Shown piece by piece: positions 1 through 9,700 of a DNA stretch of 64,000 nt (its first letter is position 1; every line of letters starts with the position of its first letter). The notes below the pieces were generated by a model. It saw only the letters and a list, made by a program, of their open reading frames with translations. It searched no databases and was not told where the DNA came from. The stretch lies in the NCBI GenBank assembly GCA_017999365.1, contig JAGNLW010000001.1, forward strand, positions 938,239 through 1,002,238, written 5' to 3'. The stretch comes from Candidatus Aminicenantota bacterium (GTDB lineage Bacteria > Acidobacteriota > Aminicenantia > Aminicenantales > Saccharicenantaceae). A program made the position numbers and the translations under genes.

Positions 1-636
1 CACGGCCGAGGCCGTCTCGCCGCGCTCGACGCCGCGGACGGAGAAGAGATGGACGAGCCCGCCGGGCGAATGGCTCCAGTCGACGGCGAGGGACCGACCG
101 GCCTGTTCGGCCCGCAGGACCTTCTCGACGAGGGCGCGCTCTTCGTCGTCGGCGGTGACGACCCGGCCGCGCAGGACCTGGGCCTGGGGCCGGTCGGGGT
201 CCTCGGCGAAGAGGCCCTCGACGGCGATCTCCATGTCCGGCCGCACGACGGTGAAGCCGAAGGCGAAGCGGGCGAAGGCCTTGGGCACGTCGAGGACGCG
301 GCCGACCCGGACGACGGCCTTGTAGTCCTGGCCGGGCTTGAGCCCGTCGCGCGGCGTGAAGACGAGCTCGCGCGGGCTGCGCCATTCGGCCTTGCCGGCG
401 AGAGACGGGGTGAACTCGATGAGCCCGGCCTCGGCCGGGCCGGGCATGGCGGCGTCGGCGACGAAGAGGACCCGGACGGCCGCCTTGCGCGAGACCGCCC
501 CCGTGGTGAAAGCGCTGATGTAGCGGTACCACTCCATCTCGGACGGAGCCGGGCCGGCGGGGGCCTTGGGCTTGCAGCCGAAGGCGCCGGCGACGGCCAG
601 GGCCAGAAGAAGGCAGGACACGGTCCTCTTGGTCAT
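1..636 (-). CDS. Alpha-2-macroglobulin family lipoprotein, N-terminal part (gene runs off the window)
   Basis: Reading leftward from the ATG at 636-634, the frame stays open for 212 codons to the window edge, so the 3' part is missing. A GGGGAG Shine-Dalgarno lies just upstream. The product starts with a short hydrophobic signal ending in AGAFGC around Cys 21, a weak lipobox, then a beta-rich segment with the FTPSLAGKAEWRSPREL and FTPRDGLKPGQ patterns of the first macroglobulin (MG1-like) domain of bacterial alpha-2-macroglobulins. Full members are about 1500-1900 residues and are thought to trap proteases in the periplasm. The thioester and bait regions would lie outside the window. The gene is divergent from the oxidoreductase at 800. 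The family call rests on the N-terminal pattern only. Confidence 0.7.
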   Translation of the reverse strand, partial: MTKRTVSCLLLALAVAGAFGCKPKAPAGPAPSEMEWYRYISAFTTGAVSRKAAVRVLFVADAAMPGPAEAGLIEFTPSLAGKAEWRSPRELVFTPRDGLKPGQDYKAVVRVGRVLDVPKAFARFAFGFTVVRPDMEIAVEGLFAEDPDRPQAQVLRGRVVTADDEERALVEKVLRAEQAGRSLAVDWSHSPGGLVHLFSVRGVERGETASAV

Positions 637-737
637 GAGATGCTCTCCCCTCGGTGGCGGTGATCGGTCATGCGGGAATGGCGAAAGGCCTATGCCGGAA
701 GGGTATGCGGGGCCCGCGGGAAAGTCAAGACGACGGC

Positions 738-767
738 TTCATCTCCGGCCCCCATTTATTGTATGAT
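738..767 (+). promoter_or_regulatory. Possible sigma70 promoter for the 800-5234 operon
   Basis: TTCATC at 738-743 and TATGAT at 762-767 are separated by 18 bases, 32 bases before the start codon at 800. The -10 is good, the -35 poor. Confidence 0.4.
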
Positions 768-799
768 GGGGCGGCTTCGAAGACGACAGGAGACAGCCC

Positions 800-2179
800 A
801 TGGGCAAGACGCATCCGGCGCCGGCCGCCGACCCCATCAGCCGGCGCGATTTCCTCCGATCCTCGGCCGCGGCCGGCCTCGGCGCCGCGTTCGCCGGCGC
901 GGCCTTCGGCCAGACCGCCGCGCCGGCCGCTCCGGCGGCCGCCGCCGCGAAGGCCGCCGACGAGCTGCGGGTGGCCGTCATCGGCTGCGGCGCCCAGGGC
1001 CGGGTCCTCATCGAGGCCATGCTGCGCGTCCCCTCGGTCCGCATCGCGGCCATCTGCGACATCTGGTCCTACAGCCGCCAATACACGGGCAACTACCTCA
1101 AGAAGTACGGCCACGCCGCCAACGTCTACGAAGACTACCGCGAGCTCCTGGCGGCCGAGAAGGACATCGACGCGGCCGTCGTGGCCACCCCCGACTGGGT
1201 CCACGCCGAGCACGCCAACGCCTGCCTCCGGCGCGGCTGGCCCGTCTACTGCGAGAAGGAGATGGCCAACACGCTGGAGAAGGCCCGGTCCATGGTCCTG
1301 ACGGCCCGGGAGACGGGGAAGCTCCTCCAGATCGGCCACCAGCGCCGCTCCAATCCCCGCTACATCCACGCTCTCGACCGGCTCATCCGCGACCGCGCCC
1401 TGCTCGGCCGGGTGACCGTCGCCTACGCCCAGTGGAACCGGGCCAAGGCCGACCTCCTGGGCTGGCCGGAGAAATACGCCATCGACCAGGCCACCCTCGA
1501 CAAGTACGGCTACGCCAACATGACCGAGTTCCGCAACTGGCGCCTTTACAAGAAGTTCGGCGGCGGCCCCATGGTCGACCTGGGCTCCCATCAGATCGAC
1601 CTGTTCAGCTGGGTCTACGGCGGGCCGCCCAAGTCGGTCGTGGCCAGCGGCGGCCTCGACTACTACAGGGACTGGGAGTGGTACGACAACGTCATGGCCA
1701 TCTACGAGTACGCCACGCCGCAGGGCACGGCCCGGGCCTTCTACCAGGTCCAGACGACGACCCAGCACGGCGGCTTCTACGAGACCTTCATGGGCGAGAA
1801 CGGCTCGCTCGTCCTGTCCGAGATCCCCGAACGCGGCAACTGGGCCATGCGCGAGCCCCACGCCCCCGAGTGGGACTCCCTGGCCAAAGCCGGCCTGCTC
1901 CAGTCCGAAGCCGTGCCGATCCAGAAGTCGGCGACCAAGAACATCTACGTCGACGTCCGGGTCACGGCCGAGGCGGGCCGCTGGCCGCTGCCGGTCGAGC
2001 TGGCCAAGCCGGCCCACCAGCCCCACCTCGAGAACTTCTTCGACGCCGTGCGCCACGGCACGCCGCTCAACTGCCCCGCCGAGCTGGCCTACGAATCGTG
2101 CGTCGCGGTCCTCAAGGCCAACGAGGCGGTCAAGGCCCGCCAGGTGGTCGATTTCCGGCCGGAGCAGTTCAAGGCATGA
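800..2179 (+). CDS. Tat-exported Gfo/Idh/MocA family oxidoreductase
   Basis: 459 residues. An AGGAGA Shine-Dalgarno precedes the ATG. The N-terminus carries a Tat signal with SRRDFLRSS (twin Arg at 15-16) and an Ala-rich hydrophobic stretch, so the enzyme is probably folded with its nicotinamide cofactor and exported. The Rossmann motif GCGAQG is at 62-67. The usual EKP motif reads EKE (152-154), so the lysine is kept but the proline is lost. The second-domain signature DLGSHQID (260-267) supplies the expected Asp and His. Family members oxidise sugars or glycosides; the substrate cannot be read from sequence. The stop overlaps the next start as ATGA, so this gene is translationally coupled to a heptaheme cytochrome, an unusual partner that suggests electrons leave through haem. 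Confidence 0.9.
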   Translation: MGKTHPAPAADPISRRDFLRSSAAAGLGAAFAGAAFGQTAAPAAPAAAAAKAADELRVAVIGCGAQGRVLIEAMLRVPSVRIAAICDIWSYSRQYTGNYLKKYGHAANVYEDYRELLAAEKDIDAAVVATPDWVHAEHANACLRRGWPVYCEKEMANTLEKARSMVLTARETGKLLQIGHQRRSNPRYIHALDRLIRDRALLGRVTVAYAQWNRAKADLLGWPEKYAIDQATLDKYGYANMTEFRNWRLYKKFGGGPMVDLGSHQIDLFSWVYGGPPKSVVASGGLDYYRDWEWYDNVMAIYEYATPQGTARAFYQVQTTTQHGGFYETFMGENGSLVLSEIPERGNWAMREPHAPEWDSLAKAGLLQSEAVPIQKSATKNIYVDVRVTAEAGRWPLPVELAKPAHQPHLENFFDAVRHGTPLNCPAELAYESCVAVLKANEAVKARQVVDFRPEQFKA

Positions 2180-4527
2180 GCCGCCGCGGCAGGGTCCTCT
2201 CCGCCCTCGCGTCCTTCGCCGCGGCGATCGCCGTCGCGGCCGCCGGGCAGGCCGCCCAGACCCCGCCCGCGGCCGACACGCACGCCGTCTGGGACGGGGC
2301 CCGGACGACGCCCGTCCACCTCATCCCCCTGCGCGACGAGAACGACGAGCTCATCGTGCCGACCGAGACCGATCCCCTGCCGTACTCGGCCCGCTTCACC
2401 TGCGGCCCCTGCCACGACTACGCCACGGTCAGCGGCGGCTGGCACTTCGCCGGCAAGGCCTCGGCGAACGACGGCCGTCCCGGCGAGCCCTGGCTCCAGT
2501 TCGACCCGCGGACGGGCACCGTCCTGCCGCTCTCGTACCGCAAGTGGCCCGGCCTCTACGATCCCGCGGCGGCCGGCCTGACGGCCTGGGACTTCACCCT
2601 GCTCTTCGGCCGGCACATGCCCGGCGGCGGGGCGGCCGAGCCCCCCGACGAGGAGGTCCTGGCCCATCCCGAGGCCCGCTGGAACGTCTCCGGCCGGGCC
2701 GAGGCCAACTGCCTGGCCTGCCACAACGGCTCGGGCCGCCAGGACCCGAGCGAGTGGGCCAAGCAGATCCTGCGCGAGAACCTGCGCTGGGCGGCCACGG
2801 CGGCCGGCGGCCTCGGCGAAGTCGGCGGCATGGCCTCCCGCCTCAAGGAGACCTGGGACGTCGTCGACGGGCCCAACCTCGACGACCACCTCTGGGCCGT
2901 GGCCCCCTCGGTCAAGTACCGGGCCGCGGACTTCGACTCCAAGCAGCGCACCTTCTTCGACCTCGACCACAAGCCGGCCGACGCCAACTGCCTGGCCTGC
3001 CACGCCGTTTCGCCCGCGGGCGAAGCCCAGTGGACCGCCGACGGCGACGTCCACGCCGCGGCCGGATTGACGTGCGCCGACTGCCACCGGAACGGCCTCG
3101 ACCACGCCATGGTCCGCGGCTACGAGGGCGAGGCGGACGAGACCGGCAACCGGCCGGCCGAGGCCTTCACCTGCCGGGGCTGCCACCTCGGCGAGAACGC
3201 CAAGGGCGAGAAAAAGGTCGTCCCCGGCCGGTTGGGCGCCCCCTTCCCCAAGCACACCGGCCTGCCCCTCGTCCACTTCAAGCGCCTGGCCTGCACGGTC
3301 TGCCACTCGGGGCCCATGCCCAAGGACGGCTTCACCCGGGTCCGGACCTCGCGGGCCAATCGCCTCGGAATCTACGGCGTGGCGACGTGGGCGACGGAGG
3401 CGCCGGTCCTCGTCGAGCCCGTCTATAAGAAGGACGGTCGGGGCCGGATCGCGCCGCACCGGCTGGTCTGGCCGGCCTACTGGGCCAAGAGGGCCGGGCA
3501 GGACCTCGTCCCCCTCCAGCCCAAGGCCGTCGAGGCCGCCGCGGGCGACTTCCTCAAGCCCGAGGAACGGATCGCGCAAACCCTCGCCGCCCTCGGACAG
3601 ACCCTGGCCGAGGACGAAACGCCCGTCCTCGTCTCGGGCGGTTTCGTCTTCGCCCCCAACGTCGACCTCGGCCTGGACGCCTCGTCCCGGCCGGAGGGCG
3701 CGGGGGACGGCGCCGCGCCCGCCTTCTGGGCCCTGCGCACGGCCGCCGGCATCGCGCCCCTGGTTCCCGACTTCGACCCCGCCTCGCCCGACAAGGACCC
3801 GTCCGTCGACGCCCGTTTCCAGGACTTCCTGCAGGCCCTGGCCACGACCCCGGGCAAGCCCGGAGAGCCGGTCTTCCTCGTCCGGTCGACGCTCTACCGC
3901 ATCGTCGACGGCTTCCTCGACGCCTCCGAGGCGCCGGCCGACCTCGGCGGCGCGCCCGGCCCGGGTTGGATCGTCGAGGGCAAGCTCGTCCCCCTGGCCG
4001 CCGACTTCGACATCGGCACCGTCACCGCCAAGGCCGGGACGGACAAGACCCTGACCGAGGAGCAGGTCGGGCTCGTCCTGGCGGCCCTGAGGAAAGCGGA
4101 CGACCAGGCCGAGTTCGTCTACATCTCCGGCGGCCGACTCTTCCGGCTCGACAAGAAAGGCCGCCTCGAAAGCGTGAAAGACGAGGCCGCCGAGCCCGTC
4201 ACCTGGCCCCTGGCCCACGGCGTCCGCCCGGCCCAGCAGTCGCTCGGCTGGAAGGGCTGCACGGACTGCCACAGCGGCGGCTCGGACTTCTTCTTCGGCC
4301 GCCTCGAGGGCACGGGCCCGCTGCTGACCGCGTCCGTGGCCGAGCGGTCCGCCTCCTCCTTCATGGGCCTCGGCGGGCTGTTCCAGCGCGTTTTCGGGCT
4401 GTCCTTCATCGTCCGGCCGGCCCTCAAGATCGTCCTGGGGGTCTGCGCGGCCGTCATCGGCGCGCTGTTGTTCCTGGCCGGCCTGGTCGCCCTGGGCCGG
4501 GTGGCCGGCTTCCTGGAGAAGAGGTGA
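2176..4527 (+). CDS. Heptaheme c-type cytochrome with C-terminal membrane anchor
   Basis: 783 residues. The frame is open upstream, but the ATG at 2176, overlapping the previous stop, is followed at once by a signal peptide (Arg-rich start, Ala-rich core, AQA-like end near 28), so I start there. Seven CXXCH haem sites are visible: at 76, 179, 272, 300, 333, 373 and 695. Residues 380-690 have no haem and hold repeated VFLVRSTLYRI- and FVYISGGRLFRL-like strands, probably a beta-rich structural region. A single membrane helix lies near 745-770 before a short basic tail. It is likely a periplasmic electron carrier tethered to the inner membrane and working with the cytochrome b-like protein that follows 5 bases later. 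I do not recognise a named family. Confidence 0.9.
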   Translation: MSRRGRVLSALASFAAAIAVAAAGQAAQTPPAADTHAVWDGARTTPVHLIPLRDENDELIVPTETDPLPYSARFTCGPCHDYATVSGGWHFAGKASANDGRPGEPWLQFDPRTGTVLPLSYRKWPGLYDPAAAGLTAWDFTLLFGRHMPGGGAAEPPDEEVLAHPEARWNVSGRAEANCLACHNGSGRQDPSEWAKQILRENLRWAATAAGGLGEVGGMASRLKETWDVVDGPNLDDHLWAVAPSVKYRAADFDSKQRTFFDLDHKPADANCLACHAVSPAGEAQWTADGDVHAAAGLTCADCHRNGLDHAMVRGYEGEADETGNRPAEAFTCRGCHLGENAKGEKKVVPGRLGAPFPKHTGLPLVHFKRLACTVCHSGPMPKDGFTRVRTSRANRLGIYGVATWATEAPVLVEPVYKKDGRGRIAPHRLVWPAYWAKRAGQDLVPLQPKAVEAAAGDFLKPEERIAQTLAALGQTLAEDETPVLVSGGFVFAPNVDLGLDASSRPEGAGDGAAPAFWALRTAAGIAPLVPDFDPASPDKDPSVDARFQDFLQALATTPGKPGEPVFLVRSTLYRIVDGFLDASEAPADLGGAPGPGWIVEGKLVPLAADFDIGTVTAKAGTDKTLTEEQVGLVLAALRKADDQAEFVYISGGRLFRLDKKGRLESVKDEAAEPVTWPLAHGVRPAQQSLGWKGCTDCHSGGSDFFFGRLEGTGPLLTASVAERSASSFMGLGGLFQRVFGLSFIVRPALKIVLGVCAAVIGALLFLAGLVALGRVAGFLEKR

Positions 4528-4532
4528 GCGCC

Positions 4533-5234
4533 ATGCTGTTCGCGGCCGTCACCCTCCTCGCCGCCGCCGGGACCTTCCTCGGGCTGGCCTTCCACCGCTT
4601 CTGGACGACCCGCCCGGAGGCCCACACGACCATCCTCTACGCCGAGATCGCCGAGAAATTCTTCGCCTGGCTGGCGTTGCGGACCGTGCAGATGTCCCGC
4701 CGGGCCTCGCCCCGGGCCTGGGCGGCCTATCTCCGGGAGTTGCCGGTGTGGCGCTGGCCGGTCCTGGAGAGATGGCTCCACGTCGTCCTGTACGCGAGCT
4801 TCCTCTATCTCGCGGCCAGCGGCTTCTTCTTCGCCCTGTTCGTCCACCGGGGTCTTTACGGCTTTCCGCTCGTCGGCCACGTCGTGGCCGGGGGGCTGTT
4901 CGCCGTCTCCCTGACCGTCCTGGTCGTTTTCAAGGGGCGGCACTTCATCGCCGTGCCCCGGCCGGCCCTGCTCAGCTTGACGCTCCTCGACCCGAGGAAG
5001 ATGGGCATCACCCCCGCCCGGGTCAGGGCCTGGGCCTTCTGGGCCTTCGTTCTCGCGGGCTTCCTGCTGACGGTCTCGGCCCTCCTGCCGATGCTGCCGC
5101 TCCTGCGGACGGCCGGGCAGGCCTTCATGTTCGAGTTCCACCGCCTGAGCGCCGTCCTCTCGGCCGTCGCCGCGGCGGTCTATCTGGGGCTCGAGGTCTT
5201 CGCCGCCGCCCCGCCCCCTCCGCCGGCCCCCTGA
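4533..5234 (+). CDS. Cytochrome b-like integral membrane protein
   Basis: 233 residues, starting 5 bases after the heptaheme gene. The frame is open far upstream, but only the part from the ATG at 4533 has membrane-protein composition. About five helices are visible: residues 1-20, near 85-110, 115-140, 165-190 and 200-225. Histidines sit in or beside helices (WLHVV, VGHVV, EFHRL), as in di-haem cytochrome b or NapC/NrfD-like quinone-facing subunits. The likely role is electron exchange between the quinone pool and the haems of the neighbouring cytochrome. The C-terminus is a short Pro-rich tail. Haem ligation is inferred from histidine placement only. Confidence 0.65.
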   Translation: MLFAAVTLLAAAGTFLGLAFHRFWTTRPEAHTTILYAEIAEKFFAWLALRTVQMSRRASPRAWAAYLRELPVWRWPVLERWLHVVLYASFLYLAASGFFFALFVHRGLYGFPLVGHVVAGGLFAVSLTVLVVFKGRHFIAVPRPALLSLTLLDPRKMGITPARVRAWAFWAFVLAGFLLTVSALLPMLPLLRTAGQAFMFEFHRLSAVLSAVAAAVYLGLEVFAAAPPPPPAP

Positions 5235-5264
5235 CCCGCCGCCCGGGGGTCCGCCGCCGCGTCC

Positions 5265-5293
5265 TTGCTATTTCTCCCCTGTTGGGATATCAT
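5265..5293 (+). promoter_or_regulatory. Sigma70-type promoter for glutamate dehydrogenase
   Basis: TTGCTA (5265-5270), 17-base spacer, TATCAT (5288-5293). Transcription would begin near 5300, leaving a leader of about 70 bases filled by two stem-loops. Confidence 0.65.
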
Positions 5294-5297
5294 TTTC

Positions 5298-5340
5298 TGT
5301 CGCGGGAACCGCGACATGAGGGCGTCTTCGGAGGCCCTCA
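5298..5340 (+). promoter_or_regulatory. Two tandem stem-loops in the glutamate dehydrogenase leader
   Basis: Stem 1 pairs TGTCGCGG (5298-5305) with CCGCGACA (5309-5316) across a 3-base loop. Stem 2 starts on the next base and pairs TGAGGGC (5317-5323) with GCCCTCA (5334-5340). Both are perfect. There is no T-tract, so this is not an obvious terminator. The Shine-Dalgarno AGGAG lies 15 bases downstream and stays free. A regulatory leader or mRNA-stabilising structure is possible; I do not match it to a known riboswitch. Confidence 0.45.
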
Positions 5341-5368
5341 TCATTTCACATCCGATAGGAGCGTATCA

Positions 5369-6655
5369 ATGGCCGTGAAAGGGTTCAACGCCTTCGAGAT
5401 GGCCCAGAAACAGTTCGACGCTGTGGCCGACCTTCTCGAGCTCGATCAACCCACCCGGGACCTCCTGCGGCAGCCGCTGCGGGAATACCACTTCTCCATC
5501 CCCGTCCGCATGGACGACGGCAGCGTCCGCGTCTTCAAGGGCTTCCGCTGCCAGCACAACGACGCCCGCGGGCCCTGCAAGGGCGGCATCCGCTTCCACC
5601 CCCAGGAGACGATCGACACCGTCCGGGCCCTGTCTATGTGGATGACTTGGAAGTGTTCCGTCGTCGACATCCCCCTCGGCGGCGGCAAGGGCGGCGTCAT
5701 CTGCGATCCGCACGATCTCAGCCAGCGCGAACAGGAGCGCCTCTGCCGCGGCTGGATCCGGGTCCTGGCCCACGACGTCGGCCCCCTCCGCGACGTCCCC
5801 GCCCCCGACGTCATGACCAATCCCCAGCACATGCTCTGGATGCTCGACGAATTCGAGACCATCCACAACGCCAAGTACCCCGGCTTCATCACCGGCAAGC
5901 CGGTGGGCATGGGCGGGTCCCTCGGCCGGACGGAAGCGACGGGCTACGGAGTCGTCTACACCCTCCGCGAGGCCCTCAAGGAGCTGGGCCTCAAGGTCGA
6001 GCTGACCTCGGCCGCCGTCCAGGGATTCGGGAACGTCGCCCAGTACGCCATCCAGCTCTACACCAAGCTCGGCGGCAAGGTCGTCGCGGTCTCCTGCTGG
6101 GACCAGAACGACCAGGCCTCCTACACCTACCGCAAGAAAAGCGGCGTCGTCCTCGAGGAGCTGCTGGCCATCACCGACCGCTTCGGCGGCATCGACAAGG
6201 CCAAGGCCGAGGCTCTCGACTACGAGCGCCTGCCCGGCGACGCCTGGATCGAGCAGGACGTCGACATCCTGATCCCGGCGGCCCTGGAGAACCAGATCAA
6301 CGCCGAGACCGTCAAGAGGATCGCCAAGAAGGTCCGGGTCATCGCCGAGGGCGCCAACGGACCGACGACCCCCGAGGCCGACGAGGTCATCAAGAGCCGG
6401 GGCATCTTCGTCATCCCCGACTTCCTGGCCAACGCGGGCGGGGTCACCTGCAGCTACTTCGAGCAGGTCCAGTGCAACATGAACTTCTTCTGGACCAAGG
6501 ACGAGGTCCTGATCAAGCTCGACGACAAGATGACCTCGGCCTTCAAGGCCGTCAGCGAGCTGGCCCGCACGCGCAAGCTCTACATGCGCGACGCCGCCTA
6601 CGTCATCTCCGTCAGCCGCGTCGCCAACGCCTGCAAGGACCGCGGCTGGGTCTGA
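5369..6655 (+). CDS. gdhA: Glutamate dehydrogenase (Glu/Leu/Phe/Val dehydrogenase family)
   Basis: 428 residues, the usual length of the hexameric family. AGGAG precedes the ATG. The dimerisation domain carries the substrate lysine in MTWKCSVVD (Lys 95) and the glycine-rich GGGKGGV with Lys 107. The catalytic Asp is Asp 147 in VPAPDVMTN. The Rossmann domain has GFGNVA at 219-224. Late signatures ALENQIN and IAEGANGPTTPEAD are typical of glutamate dehydrogenases. It interconverts glutamate with 2-oxoglutarate plus ammonia in the cytoplasm. It stands alone between its own promoter and a strong terminator. NAD versus NADP preference is not decided from the sequence. Confidence 0.95.
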   Translation: MAVKGFNAFEMAQKQFDAVADLLELDQPTRDLLRQPLREYHFSIPVRMDDGSVRVFKGFRCQHNDARGPCKGGIRFHPQETIDTVRALSMWMTWKCSVVDIPLGGGKGGVICDPHDLSQREQERLCRGWIRVLAHDVGPLRDVPAPDVMTNPQHMLWMLDEFETIHNAKYPGFITGKPVGMGGSLGRTEATGYGVVYTLREALKELGLKVELTSAAVQGFGNVAQYAIQLYTKLGGKVVAVSCWDQNDQASYTYRKKSGVVLEELLAITDRFGGIDKAKAEALDYERLPGDAWIEQDVDILIPAALENQINAETVKRIAKKVRVIAEGANGPTTPEADEVIKSRGIFVIPDFLANAGGVTCSYFEQVQCNMNFFWTKDEVLIKLDDKMTSAFKAVSELARTRKLYMRDAAYVISVSRVANACKDRGWV

Positions 6656-6678
6656 CCGCTTCCGACGCTGCGTTCACG

Positions 6679-6721
6679 CGCCCGTCCTCCCCGGTCTCCC
6701 CGGGGAGGGCGGGCGTTCTAT
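6679..6721 (+). terminator. Rho-independent-type terminator after gdhA
   Basis: A 16-base GC-rich arm (6679-6694) pairs with 6700-6715 with one G-T type mismatch and a 5-base loop TCTCC, followed by TTCTAT. It begins 24 bases after the gdhA stop. Confidence 0.75.
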
Positions 6722-6786
6722 AAGCTCCCGGCCCCGGGCCGGGCGAGGACAGGGCCGCCCCGGCGGCCGAGGAGGGACGCAGCCCG

Positions 6787-9700
6787 ATGACCAACTCCCG
6801 CACGCCCAATCCCGTCAACACCCTGTTCTCCACCCTCCACGAGCGGGCCAAGGAGCTGAACTGCCTCTACCGCATCGAGGAGATCCTCAGCCTCTACGAC
6901 GTGCCCCTGGAGGAGGTCTTCCGCCAGGTCATCGAAGCCATACCGCCCGGCTGGCAGTACCCCGAGTGCTGCCAGGCCCAGATCACCTACGGCTCGGACG
7001 TCTTCGAATCGCCGGACTACGAGGAGACGCCGCACACGGAGTGCGCCGAGATCCGGGTCCAGGACGCCTCGGTCGGCCGCCTCTGCGTGTCCTATAAGAA
7101 ACCCATGCCCGAGAGCGACTGCGGCCCGTTCATGAAGGGCGAGGTCAAGCTCATCCACACCGTCGCCGAGCGCCTGGGCCACTTCATCCTCCATCAGCGC
7201 CTCCGCGGCATGTACGAGAAGATGAGCGACGACCGCCGGGAGGCCGCCGGGGAGAAGCAGGGCTGGCGGATCGCCCTCGACCTCCTCCGCAACACCAATC
7301 CCGGCCTGCTCATCGGGGTCTCGCGCAAGATGATGAACTACCTCGGCTGGCGCGGCGTCCCGGAGGCCCGCGACCTTCTCCAGCGCTTCAGCGGCGGCCG
7401 GACCATCGAGAGCCTGTTCGGCGAATCGAACCTGCCCCAGAGCCGGGAGTCCATGGACCGGTTCTTCGAGCTGACCGAGGAGACCTTCCGCATCGCCTCG
7501 GCCAACCTGGCCGACGACGACATCCTCGACCGCATCCAGCGCTGGATCAACGAGGACCGCTCGAGCTCGGCCGTCCAGAGCCTGGAGAACGTCTACGCCG
7601 ACCTGGCCGAGGTCCTCGACAGCATGCGCCGGATCAAGATCCTGGCCCCGGAGGGCATCGCCCTGCCCCGGTCTAAGGCCAACAGCGTCCGGGTCAGCCT
7701 CATCCGCCGTTTCTTCACCGAGCAGCTCGAGTTCATCAACGTGGCCAAGAAGTACGTCGACCTCGAGGACTTCTTCGACCTCATGGAGCGGATCGTCTTC
7801 CCGTCGGGGAGCCACGGCAAGCTCGGCGGCAAGAGCGCCGGGCTGTTCCTGGCCAGCCGCATCCTCAAGCAGGCGGCCCGCCGCAACGCCATCATCGGCT
7901 CGGTCAAGAAGCCCAAGACCTGGTACATCACCTCGGACGGGCTGAGCGCCTTCTCGACCCACAACAATCTCGACGAGGTCCACGAGCAGAAGTACAAGGA
8001 CATCGAGGTCATCCGCCAGGAATATCCCCACCTCGTCCAGGTCTTCAAGAACTCGTCCTTCCCGCCCGAGGTCGTCAAGGGCCTGTCGGTCGCGCTGGAC
8101 GACTTCGGCGAGGTCCCCCTCATCGTCCGCAGCTCGAGCCTTCTCGAGGACCGGCTGGGCACGGCCTTCGCCGGCAAGTACAAGAGCCTGTTCCTGGCCA
8201 ACCAGGGCGACAAGCAGAAGCGCCTGGAGGCGCTCTGCGACGCCGTGGCCGAGGTCTACGCCTCGATCTTCAGCCCCGACCCCATCCAGTACCGGTCCGA
8301 GCGCGGCCTCCTCGACTTCTACGAGGAGATGGGGGTCATGATCCAGCAGGTCGTCGGGACGCGGGCCGGCAAATACTTCTTCCCGGCCTACGCCGGCGTC
8401 GCCTTCAGCCGGAACGAGTTCCGCTGGTCCCCCCGGATCAGGCGCGAGGATGGCCTGCTCCGGATCGTGCCCGGCCTGGGCACCCGGGCCGTCGACCGGG
8501 TCAACGACGATTACCCGGTCCTGGTCGCCCCCAGCCAGCCGAACCTGCGGGTCAACGTCTCGACCGAGGAGGCCGTCCGCTACTCGCCCAAGAAGATCGA
8601 CGTCATCGACCTCGAGGAGAACCGCTTCGTCACCAAGGACATCCGCGAGCTCCTCGAGGAGGTCGGACACGAGTTCCCGGCCCTGACCAAGGTCTTCTCG
8701 GTCTACAAGGAGGGCCTCCTCCAGAGGCCCATGGGCCTGGCCACCGACATCGCCAAGGTCGACGCGGTGGTCACCTTCGACGGGCTCATCGCCGGCACGC
8801 CGTTCATGCTCCAGATGGAGGCCATCCTCAAGACCCTGTCGACGGCCATGGGCGTGCCCGTCGACATCGAGTTCGCCTCGACGGGGACGGACTTCTACCT
8901 CCTCCAGTGCCGGCCGCAGAGCCAGGCCTCCGAGGACGTGGCCATGGAGATCCCCTCCAACCTGCCCGACGCCGCCGTCCTGTTCACGGCCCGCAAGCAC
9001 GTCTCCAACGGCCGCGTCGCCGACGTCACCCACCTCGTCTATGTCGACCCGGACCGCTACGGCGAGCTGGCCGACTACGGCGACCTCGTGGCCGTCGGCG
9101 AGGCCGTCGGCAAGCTCAACAAGCTCCTGCCCCGCCGCCAGTTCATCCTCATGGGCCCGGGCCGCTGGGGCAGCCGCGGCGACATCAAGCTCGGGGTCCG
9201 CGTGACCTACTCGGAGATCAACAACTCGGCCATGCTCATCGAGGTGGCCCGCAAGAAGGGCAACTACGTCCCCGACGTCTCCTTCGGGACCCATTTCTTC
9301 CAGGACCTCGTCGAGTCGGGCATCCGCTACCTGCCGCTCTACCCGGACGACGAGGGCGTGATGTTCAACGAGCGCTTCCTGCTCGAGGCGCCCAACAAGC
9401 TGGCCGAGCACTGCCCGGAATGCGCCGCCGTGGCCCACGCTCTGCGGGTCATCGACATCCCCGAGGCCACCGGGGGCAAGGTCCTGCGCGTCCTCATGAA
9501 CGCCGACCGCGAGCTGGCCGTCGGCTTCTTCGCCCCGCCCGAGGCGGCCGTGCGGACGGCCTGCGCGGGCGGCCCGGCCGGGGCCCGCGAGGACGAGGAC
9601 GGCTCCCGTTGGCGCCAGCGGATGGCCGAGCGCGTGGCCTACCATTGCGGGGGGCAGCGCTGGGGCGTCCGCGGCGTCTACTATCTCGACGAGAGCGAAG

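Noticed and set aside
670-2175. Upstream extension of the heptaheme gene
   Set aside because: The frame is open from 670 but this part is the shadow of the oxidoreductase gene; the signal peptide starts at 2176.
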